Origin: Calothrix sp. 336/3
GTDB lineage: Bacteria; Cyanobacteriota; Cyanobacteriia; Cyanobacteriales; Nostocaceae
DNA: 64,000 bases
Assembly (NCBI RefSeq): GCF_000734895.2
Contig: NZ_CP011382.1
Span: forward strand, 4,194,700-4,258,699
Direction: 5' to 3'
The notes under the pieces were generated by a model that did no database searches, was not told where the DNA came from, and saw nothing but the letters and a program-made list of their open reading frames with translations. Each line of letters begins with the position of its first letter. The stretch's first letter is position 1. Positions 27,174 through 37,090 of the stretch are shown here, one piece after another. The position numbers and the translations under genes are program-made.

Positions 27174-27829
27174 AATATAGAGGTGTGAGCAATCATCGCA
27201 GCTTAACCTCTTTGTGGTATCGGCAGGAGAAAGCCCAAAGAAATCACTAGAGGAAATTATAGTTCTAATTTTCTATGTTAAATCATCAAAACTGACACGT
27301 TTTGGTGATTTAACGTCTTTAATCCTCTTTTGATGCTGACTGTTTCAGAAACTTCAGAAACTGCAAGTTAGTCTTCTATAAATATCTATAAAGGGAGTTC
27401 TGGGCAAAACGGCAAAGAGAAATATCGGCTTTGTGTTAGAATTTCACGCTTCTAGAATACTTCTGTTTTTAGTGATTGTTTTGTCTCATAACTAACTGTA
27501 TTCTATTGAACAGTTTATTTAACTATTGAGACCGAGTTTGATTTCTAATTTCGGCAAAAATTTAAAATTGACCAGTAAATTCATGAAGGAATGAAAAACT
27601 AAGGATGAAAAACCTGCAAAGAAAGGGACATTCAAGCAAGCATTCTATTCCACAGGGTTTCAGCTTCGCCTATAAATAGGAGAATAAGGAATCTGACCGC
27701 TTTTTGCCTAGCATAAGAAATGATTAGTCGTCAAACTTTTTCCCCTATGGGCTACACTTCATCCTTAAGTACTTGACACTTCATGTTTCAGTTCACCGCT
27801 TCCACACATATGACTCAGGAGACAACTCT
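27174..27829. other. Long leader region before the amiC pair
   Basis: Apart from the hairpin at 27278-27313 there is no gene in these 656 bp. The sequence is AT-rich and must include the promoter of the first amidase gene. Confidence 0.4.
27278..27313 (+). terminator. Long hairpin downstream of the antiporter gene
   Basis: TTAAATCATCAAAA and TTTTGGTGATTTAA form a 14 bp stem with one mismatch around an 8-base loop, 105 bp after the antiporter stop codon. CGTCTTTAATCCTCTTTT follows. The stem is AT-rich, so it may be a weak terminator, an mRNA 3'-end stabiliser, or an operator for the amiC genes downstream. Confidence 0.5.
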
Positions 27830-29722
27830 GTGAAATTACACTGGTTATTATTACCCGGTACTTTGTTAACTATCTCCCTGTCATCATCGCCAGTCCAAGC
27901 AGCGCAACTGCAATTTTGGCGGTTTGATGCGAGTCAAAATCGCTTAGAATTTACAACTACAGGGAATGTTCAGCCAAGAGCACAGCTGATTTTTAATCCC
28001 ACACGTTTAGTAATTGATTTACCAGATACTCGCTTTGGTCGTCCACAAGTTACCCAAACTTTAGGTGGAACTATTCGCTCTTTGCGAGTCGGACAGTTTG
28101 AGCAGGAAACAACTAGAATTGTCCTGGAACTTGCCCCTGGTTATACCCTTGACCCTCAACAGGTAAAATTTATTGGGATGACTGGGAGTCGGTGGACGGT
28201 ACAAATTCCTAGACCAAAACCAGATAGCAATGCCGCATCTCCTCGGAGTGTATATAGTGTAGTCAATAGAGATGGGGAAAATCCTGGAAATTCGATTTCT
28301 AGGGTGAGTCCAGAAGCTGTAGTTGCTACTAGGGATGGAGTCACACAAGTAGAAAGTCTGCAAACAACAGGGGATGGCTTTTTTGTGCGTACTAGTGGTA
28401 CTCGTCAACCAAGTATTCGAGTTAATCGTAGCCGCGATCGCACTACTGTTTTTGTGGATATTTCGGAAGCAGCTTTATCGACTAATTTCCGTCAGCGTGA
28501 CCAGTATATTAACCGCTACGGTGTAAGTAATATCCAGTTTATTCAATTACAAAACCCTAAACCTACGGTGCGCTTGGTGATGCGGGTGAATCGCAACAGT
28601 TCTGATTGGCGAGCATCCACCAGTGGTACTAATGGTTTAGTACTATTACCAGATGGGAATGCTAACAGATTTCCTGGGAATAATTCCAATAATTCCAATA
28701 ATTCCAACTCGGAAGATAATCGTCCCCTACCACCCATCTCCCGTCGTCCTCCTAGCACTTCTTTGACGACAATTGAATCCGTAGATATTGCAGATAATAA
28801 TGGACAGTTAGTAATTCGTGGCGATCGCCCCATTTACGCTACAAGTGGTTGGGATAGGGAATCAATGATGTTCCGGATCACCGTATCTAACGCACGTTTG
28901 GCTGATTCGGTACGGGGACCCCAACTTAATGCCAATAGTCCCATTTTACGGGTGCGCCTGCGTCAAGAAGACTCCCGAACTGTGGTTATCTTTGTCCAAC
29001 CTGCTCCAGGGGTAGAAGTCGGTAGACTGAGTTTACCTGGTCGTGATTCCATTTCCCTGGATTTAAACCGCTCTAGTCGCAATAACTCCCCTATCCTTTC
29101 CCTACCCCTACCGCGTCCAAATCCCCAACCTCTACCCGGTGACAACCCCAACACACCGATTTCTCGACCCCGTAACAATAATGGACGTTTGGTAGTCTTA
29201 ATTGACCCCGGTCATGGTGGCAAAGATTCTGGAGCTGTGGGTATTGGTGGTGCTTTGGAAAAAGATGTCATTCTCCCCATCAGCCTACGGGTTGCCCAGA
29301 TTCTACAGCAGAATGGCATCCAAGTCGTACTTACCCGTAATTCTGACTACTTTGTCACCCTCCCAGGACGGGTAGAAATGGCAGAACGTGTTAACGCTAG
29401 TGTTTTTGTCAGTATTCACGCAAATTCTGCCGGAGCAAATCGTCCTGAGGTGAATGGTTTAGAGGTGTATTACTACGATAGTGGCTTAGGTCTTGCCCGT
29501 TTGGTTCATAACAGCATCATGCAAAGTGTCAACATTCGCGATCGCGGTGTCCGTCGTGCCCGTTTTTATGTCTTACGTAAAAGTTCTATGCCTTCCATTC
29601 TCGTGGAAACTGGCTTTATGACGGGCGCAGAAGATATGGCAAACCTCCGCACTTCCTCTTACCAAAATAAAATGGCTGAGGGTATCGCCAATGGTATTCT
29701 CAAATTCCTCAGAGTCAGATAA
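27830..29722 (+). CDS. amiC1: N-acetylmuramoyl-L-alanine amidase, AMIN plus Amidase_3 (AmiC1-like)
   Basis: The 630-residue secreted amidase cuts the bond between MurNAc and the peptide stem. A signal peptide (HWLLLPGTLLTISLSSSPVQ) is followed by an AMIN domain (AQLQFWRFDASQNRLEFTTT onward), a second AMIN-like region around 330-440, a Pro/Asn-rich linker and the catalytic Amidase_3 domain from about residue 450. The zinc ligands are His in VLIDPGHGGKDSGAVG, Glu in ALEKDVIL and His in VSIHANSA, with the final Glu in ILVETGFMT. In Anabaena and Nostoc the AmiC enzymes drill the septal nanopores used for cell-cell communication. AGGAGA at 27817-27822 fixes the GTG start at 27830. Confidence 0.93.
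   Translation: MKLHWLLLPGTLLTISLSSSPVQAAQLQFWRFDASQNRLEFTTTGNVQPRAQLIFNPTRLVIDLPDTRFGRPQVTQTLGGTIRSLRVGQFEQETTRIVLELAPGYTLDPQQVKFIGMTGSRWTVQIPRPKPDSNAASPRSVYSVVNRDGENPGNSISRVSPEAVVATRDGVTQVESLQTTGDGFFVRTSGTRQPSIRVNRSRDRTTVFVDISEAALSTNFRQRDQYINRYGVSNIQFIQLQNPKPTVRLVMRVNRNSSDWRASTSGTNGLVLLPDGNANRFPGNNSNNSNNSNSEDNRPLPPISRRPPSTSLTTIESVDIADNNGQLVIRGDRPIYATSGWDRESMMFRITVSNARLADSVRGPQLNANSPILRVRLRQEDSRTVVIFVQPAPGVEVGRLSLPGRDSISLDLNRSSRNNSPILSLPLPRPNPQPLPGDNPNTPISRPRNNNGRLVVLIDPGHGGKDSGAVGIGGALEKDVILPISLRVAQILQQNGIQVVLTRNSDYFVTLPGRVEMAERVNASVFVSIHANSAGANRPEVNGLEVYYYDSGLGLARLVHNSIMQSVNIRDRGVRRARFYVLRKSSMPSILVETGFMTGAEDMANLRTSSYQNKMAEGIANGILKFLRVR
28679..28708 (+). repeat. In-frame tandem 9 bp repeat (AAT-AAT-TCC units)
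   Basis: Three to four near-perfect copies of AATAATTCC encode an Asn-Asn-Ser linker inside the first amidase. Repeat slippage here would change linker length by three residues without shifting frame. Confidence 0.75.
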
Positions 29723-30421
29723 ACGGATAATGACAATTGAGGCTAGTTTTTAATTATTGCGTAAGACTAGTCTCCTAAATCACTGATTATATTAAGTATT
29801 CCTACTTGAGCAAAAGAAGAAACCCTAGGAGTTCGCAGATAAAAACATCTCAAGGGGCGCAACTTTTTCTCACTCAGTGCATCTAATTAGTTAGACTGGG
29901 ATATTTTTATCATTTCCTTGCAAAACAAATTTTATTTGCAGGGAAGGTTGCTATTGGCGTTTTTTACTAAAATATCAATATTTATTTTTATTACTAGCGT
30001 TACCGTAAAAATACTGAAAATCAGCACAGTCATAAGTAAGCGTGTTAGAATCTTTCGCCATTGGCTTTATTGTACGACAAGTAACAAAACTATCTCCCAT
30101 GGGAAGGCAATTTTTAGAAACCTGCCGGGAAATGAGAGCAGGAGTGAGGGTAATACTTGTTGGTTCAGGGAAAAAGAGAAAGGAGAAACACCGTAATAGC
30201 CAAGATTTATGGCTCATATCAGACTTGATAAACGTTTTTGGTTGTATGGCTGATCTGAAAAGTACTGTATTTCTCCGCAAGACTCAATTAGCACAAAATA
30301 CTCTCAACCTATGATGCAAAATTGAAAATCACAAAAACTTTGAATTTTAACTTTTAATTTCTCATTTTGATTTCTATATCCAGGTTGATACCTACTATTA
30401 ATCCCCATTAGGAGAAAAACT
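29723..30421. other. Intergenic region between the two amidase genes
   Basis: The gap of 699 bp contains only overlapping short frames on both strands (29918-30314) without ribosome-binding sites or recognisable motifs. Its length suggests that the second amidase has its own promoter. No terminator with a GC-rich stem was found. Confidence 0.45.
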
Positions 30422-32335
30422 GTGAAACTACACTGGCTGCTCACTGCTACCTGTATAAGTATTGTCCTTTACGCATCACCATCTCAAGCTGCACAACTCC
30501 AATCATGGCGCTTTGATCGTAATCTCAATCGCTTAGAAATTAGTACAGTTGGAGATGTTCAACCTCAAGCGCAATTAGTATTCAACCCCACTCGCTTAGT
30601 TATCGATTTACCAAATACTCGTTTTGGACGTTCTCAAGTCACAGAAACAGTCGGTGGAGCAATTCGTGCAGTTAGGATTGGGCAATTTGATGAGCAAACA
30701 ACGAGAGTTGTTGTGGAATTGACTCCTGGATATAATATTGACCCGAAGCAAATTAAGTTTGTGGGAATTACACCTAGTCGTTGGACAATTCAATTACCAC
30801 CACCGGAAAAAGATGTCGCGGACGAAACCAATATTTACAACATAGTTACAACTAAACCGAATATTTCTAATCCTAATACTTCCAATCCTAATATTTCCAA
30901 TCCCAATATTTCCAATCCCAGTATTCCTAACAGAAATCCAATTAATCGCCTCACCCCCATCAGTGCAGCTAGTCGCACTACCCAAATAGAATATTTACAA
31001 GTGACAGGGGATGGATTTTTCCTGCGGACTAGGGGTATGACTCCCAGAGCGGTGATTAGTCGTACCCTAGATAGGGGAACAATTAATATTGATATTGCCG
31101 ATGCCAATATTTTGCCCCAACTTCAGAAGGATATGATTATCAGCAAGTATGGGGTAAATCGGGTTCAATTCAGCCAAATTGCGGCTAATCCTCCCACCGT
31201 GCGGATGAGTATGCAAGTGAATCGCAATAGTCCAGATTGGCGAGTCAATCCTAGTGCTGCCAGTGGTTTAGTTATTTTACCAACAGCTACGGTGATTCCT
31301 TCCCCAGGAAGTAATAATCCCAGTTATCCCAGTCCCATTGCATCTGCCCAAGCGACAATTCAAGCAGTGGAAATCAGTCCTACTGGCAGACAATTAATTA
31401 TTCGTAGTGATAGAAATCTTCGGGGTAGCGGTGGTTGGGATAGAAGTACGGGTTTGTATCGTATCGTAGTTCCTAACGCCAGACTTGCTCCCGCAGTTCA
31501 GGGACCTCAATTAAGCGCTAGTAGTCCCATTTTACGTATACGTTTGCAACAACAGGATTCCCAAACCGTTGTGATTTTGGTACAACCTGCGGCAGGTGTT
31601 CAAATTGGAGAGTTAAATCAAATTGGCGATCGCTTTATTGCCCTGAATTTAGAACGTAGTAATCCCAGTCCCCAAATACCTCCCATTTCCTTACCCCTAC
31701 CACGACCCAATCCCCAACCGGATCCAATTGTCAATCCTAATCCTAACCCTAACCCTAATCCATTACCCCGTCCTCGTGGCAAAATCCTAGTAGTTATTGA
31801 CCCCGGACATGGTGGAAAGGATTCTGGTGCGCCATCTCCCAACCTGTCAGGGTTCCGTAATATTCTGGAGAAAGATGTAGTACTAGCCATTAGTAAACGA
31901 GTTGAATCAGTCTTGGAACGAAACGGAGTACAAGTTCTAATGACTCGAAATTCTGACTTTTTCGTAGAGTTGAAAGACCGAGTGGTGATGTCAGAACGTG
32001 CTAGAGCAACTTTGTTTGTGAGTATCCATGCTAACTCTGTAGATTCCCGTCCTGATGTCAATGGTTTGGAAGTTTACTATTACTTCGATAACAGTTATCA
32101 ATTAGCTGATACAGTACGGCAAACTATTCTAAGTAGGATTGACACATTGAGAAACCGTGGTACAAGAAAAGCGAGATTCTACGTGATCAGAAAAGGTTCT
32201 ATGCCTTCGATCTTAGTTGAAACAGGTTATATGAGTGGTCGAGAAGATAATCCCCGTCTTGCTAGTCCAGAATATCAGAATCGGATGGCAGACGCGATCG
32301 CCGAGGGTATTCTCAAATACTTGGGTAGAAGATAA
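30422..32335 (+). CDS. amiC2: N-acetylmuramoyl-L-alanine amidase, AMIN plus Amidase_3 (AmiC2-like)
   Basis: The 637-residue tandem paralogue of the preceding gene has the same order: signal peptide (KLHWLLTATCISIVLYASPS), AMIN domain, linker, second AMIN-like region, Pro-rich linker, Amidase_3. Catalytic motifs are VVIDPGHGGKDSGAPS, ILEKDVVL, VSIHANSVDSRPDVNGLEVY and ILVETGYMS, all with intact zinc and catalytic residues. AmiC2 of Nostoc punctiforme is needed for nanopore arrays, septum maturation and differentiation. The start is GTG with AGGAGA just upstream. Linkers differ strongly between the paralogues and contain their own repeats. murI follows after 136 bp. Confidence 0.93.
   Translation: MKLHWLLTATCISIVLYASPSQAAQLQSWRFDRNLNRLEISTVGDVQPQAQLVFNPTRLVIDLPNTRFGRSQVTETVGGAIRAVRIGQFDEQTTRVVVELTPGYNIDPKQIKFVGITPSRWTIQLPPPEKDVADETNIYNIVTTKPNISNPNTSNPNISNPNISNPSIPNRNPINRLTPISAASRTTQIEYLQVTGDGFFLRTRGMTPRAVISRTLDRGTINIDIADANILPQLQKDMIISKYGVNRVQFSQIAANPPTVRMSMQVNRNSPDWRVNPSAASGLVILPTATVIPSPGSNNPSYPSPIASAQATIQAVEISPTGRQLIIRSDRNLRGSGGWDRSTGLYRIVVPNARLAPAVQGPQLSASSPILRIRLQQQDSQTVVILVQPAAGVQIGELNQIGDRFIALNLERSNPSPQIPPISLPLPRPNPQPDPIVNPNPNPNPNPLPRPRGKILVVIDPGHGGKDSGAPSPNLSGFRNILEKDVVLAISKRVESVLERNGVQVLMTRNSDFFVELKDRVVMSERARATLFVSIHANSVDSRPDVNGLEVYYYFDNSYQLADTVRQTILSRIDTLRNRGTRKARFYVIRKGSMPSILVETGYMSGREDNPRLASPEYQNRMADAIAEGILKYLGRR
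30862..30936 (+). repeat. In-frame tandem repeats encoding Asn-Pro-Asn-Ile-Ser
   Basis: Units of 15 bp of the type AATCCTAATATTTCC are repeated about five times with small changes. They give SNPN(I/T)S repeats in the linker after the first AMIN domain of AmiC2. A second run, (AACCCT)n at about 31735-31758, encodes Asn-Pro pairs before the catalytic domain. Confidence 0.8.
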
Positions 32336-32471
32336 TGGATAATAAACCAACTAATCCCCAACTTGCGATTCCCAATGACGGGGAAACAGGGTGTATGATA
32401 TCAACTCGGAATTAAGCAATATTTCTCAAAATCCTGTATCTTAAATCAAAAAACCAAAGCGAATTCTGCCT

Positions 32472-33356
32472 GTGTATTCATCTTCTTTGTTTGAAGGCAA
32501 TATTTACCAAGAGCAAAACTCCCAACGCGCTCCCATTGGTATCTTTGATAGTGGTGTCGGTGGATTAACTGTATTACGCCAACTCTATCACCAAATTCCT
32601 GGTGAATCGATTATTTACTTTGGGGATACTGCAAGACTACCCTACGGTATTCGTTCCCAAGCAGAAATTATTGATTATGTGCGAGATATCCTAACTTGGA
32701 TGCAACACCAGGGTGTGAAAATGGTGATTATGGCTTGTAATACCAGTTCTGCTCTGGCTCTAGACGCGGTGAGAGCGGAATATGATTTACCTATCCTCGG
32801 ATTGATTCATCCTGGGGCAAAAGCTGCTACACAGCAGGGTAAACGAATTGGTGTGATTGCAACTCCAGCAACTGCCAAAAGTAACGCTTACAAACAAGCA
32901 ATTACAGAAATTGATCCTGATGCTCAAGTCTGGCAAGTGGGATGTCCAGAATTTGTACCCTTGATTGAACAAAATCGTATTCACGATCCCTATACCAAAG
33001 AAGTTGCCCGCAGCTATTTGGAACCATTGTTACAGGAACATATTGACACTTTAATCTATGGGTGTACCCATTATCCTCACCTAGCTCCAGTACTGCGATC
33101 GCTCCTACCGGATTCTGTCAAATTAGTGGATCCAGCAGTTTATGTTACCGCAGCTTGTATTCAAGAACTAGATATGCTCGGTTTGAAAAATACCCATCCA
33201 CCCCAAGCAACTCGCTTTGCTGTTAGTGGTTGTCCCCAGCAATTTGCCCAAACCTCTGTACAATGGCTAGGTTTTACACCCTCAGTAGAGCAAGTACATT
33301 TTTCGGAGGCGATCGCCTCTCACCTCAAAAGCACTATGAAAAGTGATAACACCTAA
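32472..33356 (+). CDS. murI: Glutamate racemase
   Basis: The 294-residue cofactor-independent racemase supplies D-glutamate for peptidoglycan stems. The catalytic cysteines are in MACNTSSALALDAV and IYGCTHYPHL. The aspartate-containing start is IGIFDSGVGGLTVLRQLYHQ, and IYFGDTARLPYG is the substrate loop. The first in-frame start is a GTG at 32472. The family-like sequence begins about 21 residues later, so the N-terminus has a short extension. Its place after two amidase genes makes a cell-wall gene group, and the same order is, as I recall, found in Anabaena. Confidence 0.95.
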   Translation: MYSSSLFEGNIYQEQNSQRAPIGIFDSGVGGLTVLRQLYHQIPGESIIYFGDTARLPYGIRSQAEIIDYVRDILTWMQHQGVKMVIMACNTSSALALDAVRAEYDLPILGLIHPGAKAATQQGKRIGVIATPATAKSNAYKQAITEIDPDAQVWQVGCPEFVPLIEQNRIHDPYTKEVARSYLEPLLQEHIDTLIYGCTHYPHLAPVLRSLLPDSVKLVDPAVYVTAACIQELDMLGLKNTHPPQATRFAVSGCPQQFAQTSVQWLGFTPSVEQVHFSEAIASHLKSTMKSDNT

Positions 33357-33620
33357 CAGAGCTAATTTCTGGGAAATCAGTTGTCCTGAAGCTAAAATGC
33401 GACTCCTAAGTCAAAATACTTAGTTGTAGGGGTAAGGGAAAAATATTACACGCTTATCAAGAGACAGTACTGAAAAATTACCTCTGTTAATCAGTCAGTT
33501 TTGCTTCTCTACATAACAGCGGAACATAGTATTCATTTTGTGTCGCTAACTTTTCCTTTACCCCTCAACCTATCCTCCATCCCTACCATACACAGAAATT
33601 AGTAGCTTTCCTTAGCATAA

Positions 33621-33818
33621 CTATTGACTATTGACTATTTCAGTCACATTTGCCGTCACTGACATATCTTGAATATGGTTGCTTGAGGAAACAACACTAC
33701 TATCTTTAGATGTATTTTTATTCTCTGAACGTTTAGCTAACGCTAATAATAGATAGACAGTAAACAAATATCCAGAAGCCAAAATAAAAATCATCATCGG
33801 CACCTTCCCATAAAACAT
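33621..33818 (-). CDS. Small single-pass membrane protein, unknown
   Basis: The 65-residue ORF has one hydrophobic helix, MMIFILASGYLFTVYLLLAL, followed by the basic AKRSENK and a polar Ser/Asn-rich tail. The layout (N-terminal anchor, positive-inside flank) is protein-like and nothing is encoded opposite it. The start may be the ATG at 33818 or one at 33797/33794, directly before the helix. Its function is unknown. The tail end overlaps an ACTATTG tandem repeat at 33620-33640, so the C-terminus could be repeat-derived. Confidence 0.4.
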   Translation of the reverse strand: MFYGKVPMMIFILASGYLFTVYLLLALAKRSENKNTSKDSSVVSSSNHIQDMSVTANVTEIVNSQ

Positions 33819-35179
33819 CTTTCCCCCAATATTTAGTTAGCTAAACAAGAGAATTTACATAGGTTATTAGTAGAGAAGTCAATCAAATCCTTGATAACTT
33901 CCCCATAAGAGATATGCTGACGAAGCATCAAAAATCTTCGCAGCCAAGTATTTTAAATATTCTTTTTTCACAGACTAAACGCTAGCAAAACAACTGTTCC
34001 CTATTCGGCAACAATCTATTGCTTGAGCAGTCTACCTCAGTCTGTTTATTTGATTGCTTCCTTATCTTCGGACAGAGCAGTCACAGCGATGAATTAGCAC
34101 CGCAAAAATACAACAGCCTTCTCTCTAATTCTGAGGAAAGCTTACTGCCCTTGCCTCACCAAGTTAGCATAATTCGTACACATAGAGCCAAAGATATATT
34201 CTTTAGCTGTTATACGACAATATTATTTAGACTCCCAACCACGAATAAGCAAAAACACTTATTGATGATTTGCTACCATGGAATGAATATCTGAAAAATT
34301 TAATGTCCCTAGAATTTAGAGTAACACAACAACCTCAACTTTTAAGGTAAGTTTCCTGATAAATTCATTTTTTTTGGAAGCATTTTTGCTCGCTTTTTAG
34401 TCTTTTTACCTTACTGAAAAGAATAATGTGTCAGATGAAATTGAGCAGCCATAGACAGCCTCTGTAATATCTATTGTCACAATCACTGAGTACATTACTG
34501 ATACAACATATGTGCTTGATATTAGTCATACATTTCCAGCCCCTAATGATTGGGCTTTGAACTGCAATCAGAGTATAAAAAGACGTTTTGTTATCTCAAC
34601 TACTTAAGCGCATACAGGTATACTTTAATTTTTAAAATACTGAATAGTTGTTTCTAACATAATCTACAGTCAATAGCCGTCGTAGAATAGATTGCCTACA
34701 CAGGATGGTTGTGATGAGCCTTAAGCTCTATAAGTCTTGTCTGCTATATGGTTTGGGAGACGGTGCTGGTTAAAAATATTAGTAAGATTTATTGAGAATA
34801 AAACCCACAGTTCTGAAAATTTGTCAACGATTGACTCCATTCTCAAGAGGGAAGTTGCCCTTTCAGCTTCCAGGAATCCTTGGGGTAGAAGACTTGTAGC
34901 CTCTAAAACCCATAAATTCAAGTTTACCAAGTCAACTTCTCCTTCTCACTCATGTTTGCCCATATGCCCAGACAAAATAAAAAGTTTCTTATTCTTCCAA
35001 AGACGAACCAAATAATTTCTGTATAACAACTCTTATCTTCAGCAGGCTGGAGATATGGAAGGGATTGCGTCCAATGCCTGAAATTTTCTTGAAGGAAAAC
35101 TTTGCGCTGGCACATGGTTATTTTAAAATGGGTGTAGGATATGTAAACTTTCGTAACCTAAGCCAAAGCCCGCTAATCC
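33819..35179. other. Long intergenic region before sds, possibly decayed
   Basis: This 1,361 bp stretch is the longest one without a convincing gene. It contains several 60-90-codon frames on both strands (for example 34019-34294, 34737-35015 plus strand, 34721-34930 and 34924-35115 minus strand). None has a ribosome-binding site or a motif I recognise. The 34680-35110 part is less AT-rich than its surroundings and is open on both strands, which would fit a decayed gene, a dispersed repeat or a structured RNA. I cannot decide which. Confidence 0.4.
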
Positions 35180-36151
35180 ATGACCCCAGCTACCTCCCTT
35201 TTTTCCCCTGTGGAAGCAGACCTGCAAATACTAGCAGATAATCTCAAACAGCTAGTTGGGAACCGCCATCCCATCCTCTATGCGGCAGCCGAGCATCTAT
35301 TCGGGGCTGGGGGAAAACGTGTTCGACCGGCGATTGTTCTGCTGATATCGCGAGCGACGATGATTGATACAGATATTACTCTACGTCACCGTCGTCTAGC
35401 AGAAATTACGGAGATGATTCATACTGCTAGTCTGGTGCATGACGATGTAGTTGATGAATCGGAAGTTCGTCGTGGAGTACCCACAGTACATAGTTTGTTT
35501 GGTAATCGTATAGCAGTATTGGCTGGAGATTTTCTATTTGCTCAGTCTTCTTGGTACTTAGCAAATTTAGACAATTTAGAAGTTGTCAAATTGCTATCAG
35601 AAGTGATTATGGATTTAGCCGCAGGAGAGATTCAACAAGGGTTGAATCGCTTTGATACTAGTACATCCATAGAGACTTACTTGCAGAAAAGTTATTACAA
35701 GACGGCATCATTAATTGCCAACAGTGCAAAAGCTGCGGGCGTGATTAGTGATGTGTCGCGTGAAACAACGGAAAATCTTTACACTTATGGGCGAAATCTC
35801 GGTTTAGCCTTTCAAATTGTCGATGATATCTTAGACTTTACAAGCTCAACAGATACCTTGGGCAAGCCAGCTTTTTCTGACCTCAAAAGTGGTCATTTGA
35901 CTGCACCAGTATTATTTGCTTTGGAAGAAAAGCCTTACTTAGAAATTCTGATAGATCGAGAATTTGCTCAGGAAGGAGATTTTGAGCAAGCGATGATCTT
36001 AATTCAAGATAGCCAAGGTATCCAGCGAGCCAGGGAACTTGCTGCCCATCATGCCAAATTAGCTGTGGAATACATAGCCGATTTACCCATATCAGAGTCC
36101 CGTCAAGCCTTAATCAACATGACTGATTATGTTCTCAGTCGCCTTTATTAG
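35180..36151 (+). CDS. sds: Solanesyl diphosphate synthase
   Basis: A 323-residue trans-isoprenyl diphosphate synthase. The first aspartate-rich motif is in LVHDDVVDESEVRRGVPTVH and the second in AFQIVDDILDFTSSTDTLGK. AGGKRVRPAIVLLISRA binds diphosphate. It extends allylic diphosphates with IPP to make the C45 tail of plastoquinone, the photosynthetic electron carrier. The length and the small residues before the first Asp motif suit a long-chain product, but chain length is inferred. In Anabaena the gene sits between murI and hetZ as here. Confidence 0.9.
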   Translation: MTPATSLFSPVEADLQILADNLKQLVGNRHPILYAAAEHLFGAGGKRVRPAIVLLISRATMIDTDITLRHRRLAEITEMIHTASLVHDDVVDESEVRRGVPTVHSLFGNRIAVLAGDFLFAQSSWYLANLDNLEVVKLLSEVIMDLAAGEIQQGLNRFDTSTSIETYLQKSYYKTASLIANSAKAAGVISDVSRETTENLYTYGRNLGLAFQIVDDILDFTSSTDTLGKPAFSDLKSGHLTAPVLFALEEKPYLEILIDREFAQEGDFEQAMILIQDSQGIQRARELAAHHAKLAVEYIADLPISESRQALINMTDYVLSRLY

Positions 36152-36411
36152 ACTTGTCTTTTCAGGATTTAGATAAATCATTGGCAACAATTATCTATTG
36201 TTGCCTTGTGTCGGTTTATTGTTCTTCCCGACTTCAAAGACTGAAATATAATTAAGATTTGTGAATATTTATCTCCCTCATAGCAATAATGCCTAGTTGA
36301 GGGAAACAGTAGGAGGGAAGCAGGGAGATTTTTAGTTACTAGGAGAAAAACCCCAATCATCTCCCCATAACCCATACCTGTCTTTGTGATTGGTATACCT
36401 AATTTGACTGA

Positions 36412-36885
36412 TTATGCAATATCTGGTGGAACTTGGCTCTCAAAAGGTTGTGGTTGTAGCTGCTGTTGAATAAAATTTTGCATATCGGTACGTTTGACTT
36501 CAACTGCGTTAGGATTTATGCCAGAAGTTTCAAAAAAAACTATACTATCTACGGGTTCTAATGCCAGCAGTTGGAATAGCAAATGAGTTACCAAGATTGG
36601 TACAGCTTGATATTGAGGGTCAAACCCACTACCAGAATCGGCAAAAGCATCTTGTAAGTTAGGAAAAGCGTATATTACTTGCTTTTCCACTTGTGAATAC
36701 TGACGATCGCCGATTGTTGTCATCACCCATTCGCCATCTGGACTTTGCAGAATGTAGTATTGGGAATGACGTAAGGTCTGGGCGATCGCCAGTAAAACTG
36801 GAGCAATTGCTGTAACTAGTCTTGGTGTAATACCATCTTGGGGTGCATCTTTAATCAGCAATTGAATTTGTGCATTTAAATCCAT
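36412..36885 (-). CDS. Conserved cyanobacterial protein, unknown
   Basis: From the ATG at 36885 the protein is 157 residues and begins MDLNAQIQLLIKDAPQDGIT. It continues with LRHSQYYILQSPDGEWVMTT and ends in a Gln/Pro-rich tail. It looks soluble, with no signal peptide or membrane helix. I recognise the type as a cyanobacterium-wide hypothetical, but know no function. The longer start at 36939 adds a His/Ser/Arg-rich stretch that looks untranslated. It is divergent from hetZ, and the 205 bp between them must carry both promoters. Confidence 0.7.
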   Translation of the reverse strand: MDLNAQIQLLIKDAPQDGITPRLVTAIAPVLLAIAQTLRHSQYYILQSPDGEWVMTTIGDRQYSQVEKQVIYAFPNLQDAFADSGSGFDPQYQAVPILVTHLLFQLLALEPVDSIVFFETSGINPNAVEVKRTDMQNFIQQQLQPQPFESQVPPDIA

Positions 36886-37064
36886 AATCACCTGTAAACG
36901 GCTTCTTTGGTGTTGGCTATGACTGTGCGGGTAATGCAAATAATCTAACTAGATTTGGGAATAATGACGGAAGCCACATCCTCAAGGCACAATTAAATTA
37001 GGTTTAGCTTATACTCAAAACCTTACACCCATACCCATAGTCATACAGGTTGTCATTTCAGTAT

Positions 37065-37082
37065 GTTAGGGTTCCCTTAAAC
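37065..37082. promoter_or_regulatory. Imperfect palindrome just upstream of hetZ
   Basis: GTTAGGGTTCCCTTAAAC is an imperfect inverted repeat (AGGG/CCCT core) ending 8 bp before the hetZ ATG. HetR is known to bind inverted repeats with GGG...CCC arms upstream of hetP and hetZ in Anabaena. This one is only loosely similar, and its position over the ribosome-binding region would fit repression or translational control better than activation. Confidence 0.25.
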
Positions 37083-37090
37083 ACGAGACT

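Noticed and set aside
29918..30314. Overlapping 90-100 codon frames between the amidase genes
   Set aside because: They overlap on both strands with unlike sequence and lack ribosome-binding sites.
34721..35015. Opposed ORFs of 69 and 92 codons before sds
   Set aside because: Both strands are open over the same bases, and neither has a start signal or known motif. More likely a repeat or decayed DNA.
36178..36375. 65-codon minus-strand frame downstream of sds
   Set aside because: It has no family resemblance and no start signal.
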